DNA of 64,000 nucleotides from QIAW01 sp035487295 (GCA_035487295.1 DATHMH010000020.1:217928-281927); one strand, 5' to 3'. Positions 1 to 8,966 are shown, counted from the stretch's first letter. Numbers and translations are program-made. Notes: a model not told the origin generated them from the sequence alone.

Positions 1-384
1 TTCCAACGCGGACAGGGCCTCGCCCTCATCTGTCATGCTGTGAAAATATTGCGCCAGCATCACGTTCTCCAGGGCGGTAAGGTATGGGATCAGGTGAAAC
101 TGCTGGAAGATGAAGCCGATCTTCTCAGCGCGAAAGCGGTCAAGCTGCGCCCGGGAAAATTGCGCCAGATTTTCTCCGCCCATCCAGATTTCACCAGAGG
201 TCGGCCGGTCGAGACATCCGATAAGATTTACCAGGCTCGATTTGCCCGAGCCTGAAGGCCCCATGATCGCCAGCCACTCCCCTATACTCACACGCAGAGA
301 AACGCCATCGAGGGCGCGGAGGTCGCCTTCCCCATCCGCTTTGGCAGGGTAGAGCTTGCTGACGTTCTTGATCTCGATTGCCAT
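1..384 (-). CDS. ABC transporter ATP-binding protein (MacB/LolD type), truncated by window edge
   Basis: N-terminal 128 residues of an ABC ATPase; the rest lies beyond base 1. The reading begins with ATG at 384 (MAIEIKNVSKLYPA). A Walker A motif GPSGSGKSS is at about residues 42-50, and the Q-loop region (FIFQQFHLIPYLTALENVML) follows, typical of the LolD/MacB/FtsE subfamily that pairs with FtsX-type permeases. It lies 8 bases downstream of the second FtsX permease, so it is the ATPase of that exporter-like complex. With the FTR1 gene upstream, the set matches the iron-uptake-associated ABC module known beside FTR1 in Campylobacter (family knowledge). Substrate is unknown. Signature and Walker B motifs are outside the window. 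Confidence 0.93.
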   Translation of the reverse strand, partial: MAIEIKNVSKLYPAKADGEGDLRALDGVSLRVSIGEWLAIMGPSGSGKSSLVNLIGCLDRPTSGEIWMGGENLAQFSRAQLDRFRAEKIGFIFQQFHLIPYLTALENVMLAQYFHSMTDEGEALSALE

Positions 385-392
385 TCCTTAAC

Positions 393-1496
393 TTACTCGC
401 CTTTCAAAATCACCGCCGGCTGGATGCGATTCAGCATTGTAATTGGAACGATGGCCGTGAGCAGAGTCAATGCAATGCTGCCGGCAAATATCGCGGGAAA
501 AACCGCCCAGCGCGGCTCAACCCCAGCATGAAAATTGATTCTGCCAATCAGCGTGGCGGCTGCAACACCGGTTATATATCCCAGCAAGGCTCCAGCTGCG
601 CCCAGTGTGGCCGACTCTCCAGCAAACAGCAGACTCGCCATGCGCTGGGTCGCTCCCAGGGCTTTCATGACGGCAAAGTCTTTTCGCCGGTCGAAAACCG
701 ACGAAGTCAGGGTTGCCAGCACACACAAAAACGAGGTTACGATAATAAACGCTACCGAGGCCAGCAGCGCAGAGCGCGTCTTATCGAAAACGCGGGCCTC
801 GGCTTCTACAATCTGCCGTACAGGTTGAACGTCTGCTGCTGGAAACCGAGCCGCGAGTTTGCCGATGAACTCTTGTATATCCCGCGGGCCGCCGGCTACT
901 GCAATCTCTATTACTGACGGCTGGAGCCCGGTCCATGCATTAAAGTCAGATTGCGAGAGATACACGCGGCTGTCTTCCGGTCCACCGGTATGCAATGTGC
1001 CTGCAATGGAAGCGTGCAGCGGCTGCCCGTCGAAGATCAGATCAATCGGTTGGCCATCCGGTGAGAGCACCGCCTGTGCACGCGAGCCAATGAGAGCCGA
1101 GGTCGGGACAGACGGCCACGCTGTGACCGACCACCAGCTATTCAGCTTGCGGGCGCGCTCCATATCAATTCCAACTACGACTACAGGTTCGCCCTGCGGC
1201 GTACGCGCCGCCGCATAGGTAACCGGAACCGCTGTGCCGCGGTCGGCCAGTTCGCGATCAACCTGGACAATCGCATCGGAGGGCAAGGAAGAGCCGTCTT
1301 TCGCGGTAAGCACAATATTGGGGCCATAGCTGCGAAATTCGCGATGGAGCTTAGCCTGCATATCCACATAAAGATTAAGCATGGCCGTGGTCACCGCCGC
1401 CGCTACGGCCACGGCAATCAGCGTGATGACGGTGCGTCCGCGGCGCACCGTCGCCGAGCGCAGCATGAGTCGCAGTAAAATTTTTGCCGGCCTCAT
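393..1496 (-). CDS. FtsX-like ABC transporter permease (second of pair)
   Basis: About 367 residues, with the MacB/FtsX permease layout: one N-terminal membrane helix (residues about 18-42), a periplasmic MacB_PCD-like domain containing the phrase YGPNIVLTAKDG, then a C-terminal block of three helices (about 250-360) carrying an FtsX core with MKALGATQRM. The frame is open further upstream, but ATG at 1496 overlaps the stop of the preceding permease as ATGA, gives a sensible N terminus (MRPAKILLRL) and starts just before the first helix. It is paralogous to the gene before it, so the two probably form a heterodimer driven by the adjacent ATPase. Iron- or redox-linked export or envelope remodelling is inferred from context only. 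Confidence 0.9.
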   Translation of the reverse strand: MRPAKILLRLMLRSATVRRGRTVITLIAVAVAAAVTTAMLNLYVDMQAKLHREFRSYGPNIVLTAKDGSSLPSDAIVQVDRELADRGTAVPVTYAAARTPQGEPVVVVGIDMERARKLNSWWSVTAWPSVPTSALIGSRAQAVLSPDGQPIDLIFDGQPLHASIAGTLHTGGPEDSRVYLSQSDFNAWTGLQPSVIEIAVAGGPRDIQEFIGKLAARFPAADVQPVRQIVEAEARVFDKTRSALLASVAFIIVTSFLCVLATLTSSVFDRRKDFAVMKALGATQRMASLLFAGESATLGAAGALLGYITGVAAATLIGRINFHAGVEPRWAVFPAIFAGSIALTLLTAIVPITMLNRIQPAVILKGE

Positions 1497-2794
1497 GCGT
1501 CCCCTCGCAAAACAATCGTAGGATCTAAACGCGCGGCGCGCTGCAGCGCAAAAGCGCTGCCCAGCAGAAGAATCAAAAAAGAAACCAACAGCACAACCGG
1601 AAACAGGGCCGCTTCGACATGAATCGCGCTCCCAAAAATGCTTAACGAAATTCGTTGTGCCAGGAAAATTCCCAGCATAAAGCCTGCGCCTCCGCCCACG
1701 ATAGCCAGCATAGCGCCTTCGGCAAGAAACAATGCCGCTACTGAAGTGCGCGTGGCCCCCAGGGCCTTCATCAATCCAATTTCGCGCCGGCGCGCCATCA
1801 GCGTATTCATCATGGCGGCTGAGACCGCAAGCACCGCGGCCAGAAGAGCGGCCAGGGTCACTAACCACATTAATCCATTGATGCGCGAGAGCACTGAGCC
1901 CTCGTTCTGCGCCACCTGCCTTATCTGTTCCGCATGGGCGTAGGGCAGGGCTTCGTTAATCTGGAATGCGATGGAGTTGGCATAAGGCGAGCAATACCAG
2001 CGGTCGTGCATCGCGGGTGACATTGTGCTGGGATTGCGGCGGGCAAGGGCGTCCTCGGGTTTGGTCAAGGCGCTGATATAAACTTCGCGGACCGCATCTG
2101 GCCTGCCGACAATTTCTTGCGCCAGTGCCAGAGGCCCTACAAGCGCCCGATCTTGTGCGCCGCCGCTGTTGAGAATTCCGCTAATTCTTAATTCACGATC
2201 ACCCACACGCAGGATATCGCCCACTTTGAGGTGGTCATCATTGGCAAACTGGATTCCAGTCAGTACCTCGACCTGCTTTTTCGCTCCAGGATCATCCTGA
2301 GGCCACGCGCCCTGCACTCTCCACCAGGGATATACATTGCGCACGCCGGTCACAAAGTCGTCTTTGCCAAAGTGAATTGTTTTGGAAAAATATGTGCCAA
2401 TCAATTCGACAGGGACTGTGCTCGACCGAGCTTCAGCAGTTCCATTGTCGATAGTTGCGTTTACGTTCGCTGAAAGAAATGGCGCAAATCCAGTAATGCT
2501 ATGTCCCCAGAAAATGCCTTTGAGTTTGGGCAGGTCTGATTCTTTGAGGAAAGCGCCGGAAGTTATGGGTTTGAGATTCACTCCGCCAATTTCAACCCCA
2601 AGCGTCTCTTCCTGAGGATAGACCACGATGTTGGGGCCATAAGCGCGCAGCTCGCGGTTCATCTTGTCGCCGATGTCGGTAGCTACGGCAATCATGGCGG
2701 TGGCCACGGCTACGCCAAACACGATGGCGATGCCCGCGAGAAGCTTATTTCTTCTCTGGCGATAGAACGATTGATAAATAAGGCGAAAAAACAT
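1493..2794 (-). CDS. FtsX-like ABC transporter permease (first of pair)
   Basis: About 433 residues. It has an N-terminal helix (about 18-38), a long extracytoplasmic domain starting with YGPNIVVYPQ, and three C-terminal helices with the FtsX core MKALGATRTS near residue 320. The frame extends upstream to 2989, but ATG at 2794, four bases past the FTR1 stop, is the natural start (MFFRLIYQSFYR). It overlaps the next permease by ATGA. The shared YGPNIV motif shows it is a paralogue of the next gene. Translational coupling across ftr1, both permeases and the ATPase indicates one operon. Confidence 0.9.
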   Translation of the reverse strand: MFFRLIYQSFYRQRRNKLLAGIAIVFGVAVATAMIAVATDIGDKMNRELRAYGPNIVVYPQEETLGVEIGGVNLKPITSGAFLKESDLPKLKGIFWGHSITGFAPFLSANVNATIDNGTAEARSSTVPVELIGTYFSKTIHFGKDDFVTGVRNVYPWWRVQGAWPQDDPGAKKQVEVLTGIQFANDDHLKVGDILRVGDRELRISGILNSGGAQDRALVGPLALAQEIVGRPDAVREVYISALTKPEDALARRNPSTMSPAMHDRWYCSPYANSIAFQINEALPYAHAEQIRQVAQNEGSVLSRINGLMWLVTLAALLAAVLAVSAAMMNTLMARRREIGLMKALGATRTSVAALFLAEGAMLAIVGGGAGFMLGIFLAQRISLSIFGSAIHVEAALFPVVLLVSFLILLLGSAFALQRAARLDPTIVLRGDA

Positions 2795-2796
2795 GG

Positions 2797-4053
2797 CTAG
2801 CGCTGGAAGACTTGCACCCGGGTTGCCAGATCCGCCTGGGTGATTACGATGGAATCGGCGGTCCTGGTTGCTTTCAAAGGTATAGGATTGCATCCCCCGG
2901 CCTGCCCCACCGACTGCGGATTCACCGGCGCGGCGCAGTTCTTGCACACCAGGCCTGTGCTGGTCTTGTAAAAGCCAACCGGACCGCAAATTTCACAGGC
3001 ATCAAAGACGGTGGCTACGTTTCCATCTGGCTTTTGGTAGAGGAAGAAGCGCACTTCAGTCCCGTTGATGATGACGGCATAGCGATGCAGGTCTCCATCA
3101 GAAACCTGGGTAAGCGGGACGCTTACCTGGCCGTTGACGAATTGAAGCGACGTCGCTTTCGAGAGGCCAGTTGTACTCTGGGCGTAAATAAACTGGGCGG
3201 TAATAAGAGAGATAAAAATAAACGTGGTCACACAAACCGAGGTCATCCAGAAGCGCTCGCGCCGCGCCGTCCAGGCCGCCTTGCGCTGCTCTGCCCCTGA
3301 AGATACGGGAGCAACCGGTGACTGGGGCGCACGCCGCCGCCACTCCATCAGCACCATGAGCGCCGTCAGCGCCAGAATGGTAATGGCGGGAAACCAGTCG
3401 TTGCGGACAATGGGGCCTATCAGGGCCATCTCACGTTTGCTGGAGGGCAACACGCCGTTTTCCGAGAGCTCATGCAGACCGGAAACAATAAGCTGCGCCG
3501 ACACAAAGAACAAGATCACCGTCGTAACCCGGAAAAATTTTTGCAGATTGATACGCACCGAACCTTTCACAAACATGACACCAAACAGGATGGCCAGCAT
3601 AACGCCCGTCAGAGTCCCAATAAAGTTCATCAGCTCGCTCGAATTGAACGAAACACCCGCCAGGATCAGCACCGTTTCCACGCCCTCCCGCAGCACCATC
3701 AGGAAAATAAACGCGAACAAACCCAGGCGCGAGGTCCGGGCGGCAAGCGCTCCCACTTTGCTCTCAATTTCACCTTTGAGGCGGCGGGCAGTGCGCATCA
3801 TGAAAATAATCATGCTGATGGTCAGCGCCGCGGCTGCCAACATAATCCAGCCTTCGAAGATGTCTTGGTTGAATTGAATGCGTGAGATGATCACGGCCAC
3901 AGCCACACTGCCGACGAAAGCCGAGACCAGGGCAATATAGACAATCCGGCGCAGCTCTTCGCGGCCAATCTTGGCGAGATAAGCCAGGGTAATCCCTACG
4001 ATAAGAGCGGCTTCCACGCCCTCGCGCAATGTAATAACAAGTGCCTGCAGCAT
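2797..4053 (-). CDS. FTR1-family iron permease fused to a DUF2318 (FtrD-like) domain
   Basis: 418 residues. The N-terminal ~245 residues are a seven-helix FTR1/EfeU-type permease with both REGVE iron-binding motifs (residues 10-14 and 122-126). After a membrane helix near residues 270-290, the C-terminal ~120 residues resemble DUF2318: CEIC near residue 350, CKNC about 18 residues later and a further Cys in GGCNPIP, a Cys-rich periplasmic domain thought to pass electrons or iron to the permease. In several bacteria these are separate genes (ftr1 and ftrD); here they are fused. The gene heads the operon with two FtsX permeases and an ATPase and has a perfect Fur-type palindrome 20 bases before its ATG. 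No P19/FtrA periplasmic partner is seen nearby. Iron transport is a family-based inference; FTR1 also covers lead transporters. Confidence 0.9.
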   Translation of the reverse strand: MLQALVITLREGVEAALIVGITLAYLAKIGREELRRIVYIALVSAFVGSVAVAVIISRIQFNQDIFEGWIMLAAAALTISMIIFMMRTARRLKGEIESKVGALAARTSRLGLFAFIFLMVLREGVETVLILAGVSFNSSELMNFIGTLTGVMLAILFGVMFVKGSVRINLQKFFRVTTVILFFVSAQLIVSGLHELSENGVLPSSKREMALIGPIVRNDWFPAITILALTALMVLMEWRRRAPQSPVAPVSSGAEQRKAAWTARRERFWMTSVCVTTFIFISLITAQFIYAQSTTGLSKATSLQFVNGQVSVPLTQVSDGDLHRYAVIINGTEVRFFLYQKPDGNVATVFDACEICGPVGFYKTSTGLVCKNCAAPVNPQSVGQAGGCNPIPLKATRTADSIVITQADLATRVQVFQR

Positions 4054-4072
4054 AAGTTATGGAATCAGTTCC

Positions 4073-4093
4073 AGTTGCAAATGATTTGCAACT
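4073..4093. promoter_or_regulatory. Perfect Fur-type inverted repeat upstream of the FTR1 operon
   Basis: Arms AGTTGCAAAT and ATTTGCAACT flank a single G at 4083: a perfect 10-1-10 palindrome. Its core TGCAAAT-n-ATTTGCA has the 7-1-7 geometry of Fur-family operators. It lies 20 bases before the ATG of the FTR1 gene (minus strand), where a bound repressor would block transcription or initiation. Iron control is inferred from the geometry and the iron-uptake genes; a related regulator (Zur, Mur, PerR) is not excluded. Confidence 0.7.
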
Positions 4094-4264
4094 AAGAAAA
4101 CAAGCGCAACCGCAAGGAAACGCGTTTGCATTTGCGTATATAGAGTCAATTTTAAGGTTCTCTCGAACAACCCGTCAAATAACCTCTGGCATAAATCTCG
4201 CCCTGGGAACCATCTTGACAATACCGGCCGGCGTCTAAAAAATCGTGCTCTCAGGAAACCTGGC

Positions 4265-5227
4265 GTGATACGTCTCGTCGTTGCTCAAACTCCCTATGAA
4301 ATAGACGCATTGCAACCTGCGTGGGAGCAACTTTTTTCTCAACAAGAGGAAGCGACGCTCTTCCAGAGTTTCCGCTGGAACCGGTTGGCCGTGGAATTTT
4401 TCTCCCACGAACGGCCCAACGTGGTGTTGGTTGAATCCGACTCGGGCGCCGCTCTTATTCCGGCGGCGATCCGCAACGGTTCACAGCTGAGCCTGCTCGG
4501 AGAAGAGTTGTTTGACTACCGCGACGTACTCTGCGTGGGCGATGCTGCCACGCTTGCCTATGCCTGGCGCACTCTCGCTGAGCTGCGTTTGCCCTTGGCG
4601 ATGACGTCTTTTTGTGAAGGTGGCGCATTGGAGCGCTGGAATGAATTCCAAATCACGGACTTTTGCAAAGCTCCCTGTGTGGGGCCTGGAATCAGCGCTG
4701 ATGAGTTCGCCTCTTCGCACCCCCGATCGGCAAGGCAACTGCGCCGGCTTGCGGGTGCCGGGGTCGCGCTGGCGCGCTATGGAGGCGAGAACCACCGGCT
4801 TCTGAGAGAAATCTACTCCCGTAAAGCAACGCTATCCAACGGTTGTGGGAATCTGTTTGCTGACTCCAATCGCATTGATTTCATGCTCGCCGTAGCCGGT
4901 GATGTGCCCGCTCAGTGTCAGATATTCACCCTGGAAACAACTTCAACCCTGGTTGCCGCACTAGTGACTTTTCGGGACGGCAACGTACGCCGCTGTTACA
5001 CCACCTACTTTAATCCCGGGTGGGCCCATTACTCGCCTGGAATCGCGCTTCTCTTTGAGGCCACACGGCTTTCTTTGGCTGAGGGCCTGACCTGCGACTA
5101 TATGACCGGCGAACAAGATTACAAACTACGGTTGGCTACAGGGTCTGTCCAACTTTACCGTGCGCAGGGAAAACTGCTTCAAAGTGGCATACGCGAAAGG
5201 GAAGTCTCTCTTGCTGCATGTGACTAG
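4265..5227 (+). CDS. GNAT/FemAB-like acetyltransferase domain protein (CelD/BcsL type)
   Basis: 320 residues, GTG start at 4265. The pattern W-x2-L-F-x-FQSFRWNRL near residues 20-42 followed by alternating strands, and a C-terminal block with YFNPGWAHYSPG, LLFEATRLSLAEG and CDYMTGEQDYKLRL, matches the 'BioF2-like / CelD-BcsL' GNAT group often linked to polysaccharide or cell-surface assembly. There is no signal peptide, so it is cytoplasmic. The gene diverges from the FTR1 operon across a 211-base gap and stands alone. Substrate cannot be read from the sequence. Confidence 0.7.
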   Translation: MIRLVVAQTPYEIDALQPAWEQLFSQQEEATLFQSFRWNRLAVEFFSHERPNVVLVESDSGAALIPAAIRNGSQLSLLGEELFDYRDVLCVGDAATLAYAWRTLAELRLPLAMTSFCEGGALERWNEFQITDFCKAPCVGPGISADEFASSHPRSARQLRRLAGAGVALARYGGENHRLLREIYSRKATLSNGCGNLFADSNRIDFMLAVAGDVPAQCQIFTLETTSTLVAALVTFRDGNVRRCYTTYFNPGWAHYSPGIALLFEATRLSLAEGLTCDYMTGEQDYKLRLATGSVQLYRAQGKLLQSGIREREVSLAACD

Positions 5228-5331
5228 CGCTGGTTCATAACGCACTCGGCACTCTGGGAGTCTCAAGAGTTAAGGAATTTGTGTGCGAACAGGCGTCGTC
5301 CCCTACGGGACTCGAATCATTTACTACCCCA

Positions 5332-5351
5332 CCCAGCGCTGAAGCGCTGGG
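5332..5351. repeat. Intergenic perfect hairpin (REP-like)
   Basis: Arms CCCAGCGCT and AGCGCTGGG around GA form a perfect 9-bp hairpin. A second hairpin of the same design (C-rich arm, GA loop, G-rich arm) lies at 22355-22372, suggesting a dispersed palindromic family. The surrounding non-coding stretch 5228-5476 holds nothing else I can support. It lies between convergent genes and could aid termination, but no T-tract follows. Confidence 0.6.
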
Positions 5352-5476
5352 ATATAATACGCCGCCCCTTAACGGTGCTGTTCTTTTTCGTCACATTCGT
5401 CGCACATCCAAATTGAGTTTCGTACTCTACTCAAATCCGGGGACCTGCAAACTCCGCGCCTCCACGGTTCATTTCC

Positions 5477-6163
5477 TTAAAGCCGCTTCAGAAACTTCTT
5501 GGCCTCTTCGTAATGAGGAAAGGACTTCTCTTCCGCCTGGAATTCCGGAGGATGCACGCATCGCTTGCTGCCCCGCAGTTTCACCGGATACTTCAAATGC
5601 AGCATTTCGTGAAAGAGCAGATATTCCAGCGCGAAGCGGGGCACAACGTCGCGGTCAAATATCCTGCTTACGACAATCGTGTTATGCGCCGGGTCATAGT
5701 GGCCCAGGCTGCTGCGCGAGGCATTGGAGCTCCAGGTGAGCTGCGGCTTGCCCAGCAATCCATGAAAATGGCGGGTATTGAGTTCGTCGAAAATCTCTTC
5801 CAGGTTGAAGCGGTGGCCGTTGGCGGAAGAGATTCGTTTGCGTCCGCGCATCTGCCGGATCAGGTGCGCCTTGGAGGCAATCTCATGGCTGGCAACATAC
5901 TTGCGATAGCGGACGGCATGGCTGCTTGCAATGGGCTTGCGATAAAGCTTGGCCAACAGTATGTGCGCGATGGCATGCAGCACGGAATCTGGCGCGCCTT
6001 CGAGCAAATCTGAAAGCCGGGCGAGAATTCGCTCGTCTCGCAATCGAATGGTGTTATTAACGTTGGCGAAGGCAAAAAATCGGACTTCAAACTCCGGCAT
6101 GGGCGCCCGCGGACGCAACTCGCGGTAGCTTTCCTGAAAGATTCGCAACAAAGTGGGATTCAC
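5477..6163 (-). CDS. SprT-like zinc metalloprotease domain protein
   Basis: 228 residues. The zinc-protease motif HEMLH is at residues 185-189 and a downstream H204 in VHPPEF matches the third zinc ligand position of SprT/WSS1-like proteins. The region FDELNTRHFHGLLGKPQLTWS at about 125-145 is the typical SprT opening (N-x-x-x-F). There is no signal peptide and no C-terminal zinc ribbon, so it is a minimal cytoplasmic member. The family includes Spartan-like proteases of DNA-protein crosslinks, but bacterial members are mostly uncharacterised. It is transcribed alone, convergent with the GNAT gene. Confidence 0.8.
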   Translation of the reverse strand: MNPTLLRIFQESYRELRPRAPMPEFEVRFFAFANVNNTIRLRDERILARLSDLLEGAPDSVLHAIAHILLAKLYRKPIASSHAVRYRKYVASHEIASKAHLIRQMRGRKRISSANGHRFNLEEIFDELNTRHFHGLLGKPQLTWSSNASRSSLGHYDPAHNTIVVSRIFDRDVVPRFALEYLLFHEMLHLKYPVKLRGSKRCVHPPEFQAEEKSFPHYEEAKKFLKRL

Positions 6164-6200
6164 TGCTTCCTAAAATATCATGAGAACCATGCAAAAGAAT

Positions 6201-6527
6201 TCACCAGCCTGTGGTGAGCAGCTTTCGCGCGGCGCTCAGGGTACATTTTTGATATTGGTTATAGGCTGCTGCCGCCCGTTCCTGTATTTGCCGGTTACTT
6301 TCTTTGAGAATCCAGCCGTCAACCGCGCTCTTCAGCGTATAAGCTTCCGGAGCCATTAACCCATTCGTCCACAAGAGCGGGTAAGCACCTGAGGTGTACA
6401 GCGCCGGACCGAAGTACGCTTTGCTGTAACACGCCAGGATGACCGCCTCGCGCAAGCCGGCATTTGCTTTTTTGGGGAGGGTGGAGAGTTGAAAGTCCGT
6501 CAGTCCGTCATGCCCGATGTAGACCAC
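6201..6527 (-). pseudogene. Probable truncated remnant of a larger uncharacterised protein
   Basis: The frame encodes VVYIGHDGLTDF near its start and ends in ARKLLTTGW. It is open upstream only to a TAG at 6675-6677 and has no initiation codon before the GTG at 6525-6527. The residues before that GTG (roughly 6528-6620) read as low-complexity linker (GGGDAN) rather than a protein start. The sequence looks like the last ~100 residues of a longer domain whose N-terminal part is missing; this rests on memory of similar proteins and is soft. It sits 90 bases after the end of the preceding gene, as the last member of the uvrA-TPR gene train. A genuine short gene starting at GTG 6527 is possible. 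Confidence 0.45.
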
Positions 6528-6616
6528 CAGGTTGGCATCGCCTCCGCCTTGGACATCCAGGGTCTGGGGTCCGTCTTTTGGCTGAAGCCTGGAGCTCCCA
6601 CCATAATCGGGCCAAT

Positions 6617-7192
6617 CTATTTCTTTTTCGCCGTCTTCAGGGTAGCGTTCTGTTCTTCCAGTGTCTTGCGAGCGCTATCTGCGCTGTCATTCACCGAATC
6701 GATGGCAGAATCCAAAGCAAAGGTATAGTCGCGGGACTCTTTGGCCGCCTGGGGGTCTTTAGCAATCGCGTCTTTCAGGGTGCGCAAACGCAGGGACCAG
6801 TCAGACTCGGCATCGATGAGTTCTTTCAGGGGCTTGCGGATATCGGAGCTGTGCTCGCTGTAGTTATCTATGTTGTCATCAATCTCATCGATGAGATTGG
6901 CAAAATCTTCGAGCAGGTCGTGGATCTTTTGTCCCCGGTTTGGGTCCGTCTTGGCATTGGCAGGCACCTCTTCAATATCTATCATGCGGGCGCCGGCAAA
7001 TTTGATGTAGAGGCGCAGGCGGACGACCGGTTCCTGGGCATGCTCGCGCAGTTGATCGGTTTCAACTTCGGTAAGCGGATCTCGCCGGCCTCTTCCACCG
7101 GGCGCGGAAGCGATAAGAGACGCTGTCAGCGTGAAAACGAGTATTGCCGCAAATGCAAGCGCTCGTGCCATGAATTTATCCCTCAATTTCAT
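6617..7192 (-). CDS. Secreted hypothetical protein, helical
   Basis: 191 residues with an N-terminal signal peptide (about residues 1-29, FAAILVFTLTASLIASA). The mature part is rich in Asp, Glu and Lys and predicted helical (repeated IDEIDDNIDNY, LDSAIDSVNDSADSA), suggesting a periplasmic helical bundle or coiled coil. The start overlaps the previous stop as ATGA, fixing ATG at 7192, although an internal ATG 7 codons later could also serve the signal peptide. Not recognised as a known family. Its fixed place after another small secreted protein and a secreted TPR protein suggests a shared periplasmic role. Confidence 0.75.
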   Translation of the reverse strand: MKLRDKFMARALAFAAILVFTLTASLIASAPGGRGRRDPLTEVETDQLREHAQEPVVRLRLYIKFAGARMIDIEEVPANAKTDPNRGQKIHDLLEDFANLIDEIDDNIDNYSEHSSDIRKPLKELIDAESDWSLRLRTLKDAIAKDPQAAKESRDYTFALDSAIDSVNDSADSARKTLEEQNATLKTAKKK

Positions 7193-7626
7193 TTTTGAGC
7201 AAACATCATCTTCAGCAGTTCACTGCGTACGTGCTCGATCTTTTCTACCGCCTCTTTTACCGCGGGCTTGTCTTCGAAGGCCAGCGTCTGCCCTACGTCA
7301 CTCAGCCTGCGAGAGGTCTTGCGAAGTGTAAGATCGGTATCTTTTAATTTCTTATGGGTGCGTTTGGCGGCTTCCAGCGCCTTTTCGCAGTAGGTTACAA
7401 TCAGCTTGACGGCATCTTCGGCCTTTTGGACGTCGCCGCTGGTGTAATACTGGTTGGCAAGCTCCACTTCGCGGCGGGCAACGTCGGCACAGTATTCGGC
7501 CTGATTATCGCTGCGGACGTCGGCGCGGGCGATCAGTTTTTCAATGGGCTCATCGTCCCAAGCCGGCCATGCAGGCAGCGCTGCACATGACAAAAGCAAC
7601 GTAACCGCCAATAGCTTGCGTTTCAT
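7189..7626 (-). CDS. Small secreted hypothetical protein
   Basis: 145 residues with a clear signal peptide (MKRKLLAVTLLLSCAALPAWPA). The mature protein has two Cys (near residues 46 and 79) and helical segments resembling TPR-like pairs (ELANQYYTSGDVQKAEDAVKLI). ATG overlaps the TPR gene stop as ATGA, and the next gene overlaps it in the same way, so the three are translationally coupled. Function unknown; a periplasmic partner of the co-transcribed TPR protein is an inference. Confidence 0.75.
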   Translation of the reverse strand: MKRKLLAVTLLLSCAALPAWPAWDDEPIEKLIARADVRSDNQAEYCADVARREVELANQYYTSGDVQKAEDAVKLIVTYCEKALEAAKRTHKKLKDTDLTLRKTSRRLSDVGQTLAFEDKPAVKEAVEKIEHVRSELLKMMFAQK

Positions 7627-8966
7627 TTCTTTGGCTCAAGCGCAATCAACCTGTGCTTCGCTTGCCACTCCTGATTGGGATATTTTCCATCAGCTACCGA
7701 CAGAAATAAATGATAATTTACCGTTGCCTGCTTAACATCTCGCAAATGGTCATAGGAGCTTGCCCGCAGAAAGTAGGTCCCGGGCGTCTCGGGCGCCAGC
7801 TTGGCGCGCGCCTCCAGCACCTGCAACACCAGAGGATAATTCTGGTTCTCCGCCGCCACCGTGGCCAGTCCCATGTATGCCGGCTCCCGTGATGAATCGA
7901 GCTTGAGGGTAATCAGGAACTCCTGCTGCGCATCGGGAAACTTTCTTTCGTACATGAGAGCATTGGCCAGGCCACTGTGAAGATCAGGATTGTTGCCGTC
8001 AGTCTTGAGCAACTCTCGATACAGCCGCTCGGCCTCGTCATACTTCCTGGCTCCCATCGCCATATCGGCAATCTCGCGCTGCGCCTGCGCATCCTGAGGA
8101 GAAAGTTTTTGCGCTGCCTCAAATTCCGCCAGAGCCTCGTCGTTACGTCCGGCCGCAGTCAGAATGCGTCCCAATTGCACGTGGGCGGCGGCGCTCTGTG
8201 GATTCAGAGTCAGATACTTGCGCAAGCTCTGTTCCGCTTCCGGCAGGCGCTTGCCGGCAACATAAATATCGGTCAGACCGCCCAGTGCTGGGGAAGATTG
8301 CGGGTCCAGCTCCAGCGCCTGCTTGTACTCTTTCTCCGCGGCGTCGAGATTATTCTTGCGCTCCAGTATCTGAGCCACGGCAAGATGCAGACCAAAATCT
8401 TTGGGGTGAAACTCTTCAGCTTTTTGATATGCAGCCAGGGCGTCGTCTGGGGAATCGCCTTGTAGAACCTGGCCGAGAGCGTCCCACGCGGTAAACAGCG
8501 CCTCGGAAGCCGTATCTGCTTGCGCAGGCTTCAGGGTTGTGGCGGCGCGCAGATATTTTGCAGCTTCAGTCTTATTTCCGCCGGATGCAAGCAACAAGCC
8601 GAGATTGAGGTTCGATTCAAACAACTCCGGCTTGACCTCAACAGATTTCCGATAGGCTTCGATGGCCTGCGGCTTGCGATCTGTTTGCGAGTAGAGCACT
8701 CCGCGATCGAACCAAACCCGGTAATGATTGGGGGCGCTGGATGCCGCGGAGTTCAGAAGCTGCTCTGCGTGCCCATAATCTTTTTTGTCGAGCGCTTTTT
8801 CTGCTGCAACGACTTCAGGTGGAACGGCATCTGCTGTTGCTTCGGCCACCCGATGGTGGCGCACGGTTGGCTTCGACTGGCCGCCAACAACTCCGCCCTG
8901 CGGCCACGCCGTTGAAGACAACGCGGCCAGTAGCGCCAGCGCTGGAAGCTTTTTATTTGCGTCCAT
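7623..8966 (-). CDS. Secreted tetratricopeptide-repeat protein
   Basis: 447 residues. A signal peptide (KLPALALLAALSSTAWP) is followed from about residue 50 by roughly ten TPR units, recognisable as repeated motifs such as VWFDRGVLYSQTDRKPQAIEAY and AHVQLGRILTAAGRNDEALAEF. Such proteins are periplasmic or outer-membrane scaffolds. The start overlaps the last 14 bases of uvrA, so it is translated from the same message, although no functional link to nucleotide excision repair is expected. The two small secreted genes that follow overlap it and each other. Confidence 0.88.
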   Translation of the reverse strand: MDANKKLPALALLAALSSTAWPQGGVVGGQSKPTVRHHRVAEATADAVPPEVVAAEKALDKKDYGHAEQLLNSAASSAPNHYRVWFDRGVLYSQTDRKPQAIEAYRKSVEVKPELFESNLNLGLLLASGGNKTEAAKYLRAATTLKPAQADTASEALFTAWDALGQVLQGDSPDDALAAYQKAEEFHPKDFGLHLAVAQILERKNNLDAAEKEYKQALELDPQSSPALGGLTDIYVAGKRLPEAEQSLRKYLTLNPQSAAAHVQLGRILTAAGRNDEALAEFEAAQKLSPQDAQAQREIADMAMGARKYDEAERLYRELLKTDGNNPDLHSGLANALMYERKFPDAQQEFLITLKLDSSREPAYMGLATVAAENQNYPLVLQVLEARAKLAPETPGTYFLRASSYDHLRDVKQATVNYHLFLSVADGKYPNQEWQAKHRLIALEPKK

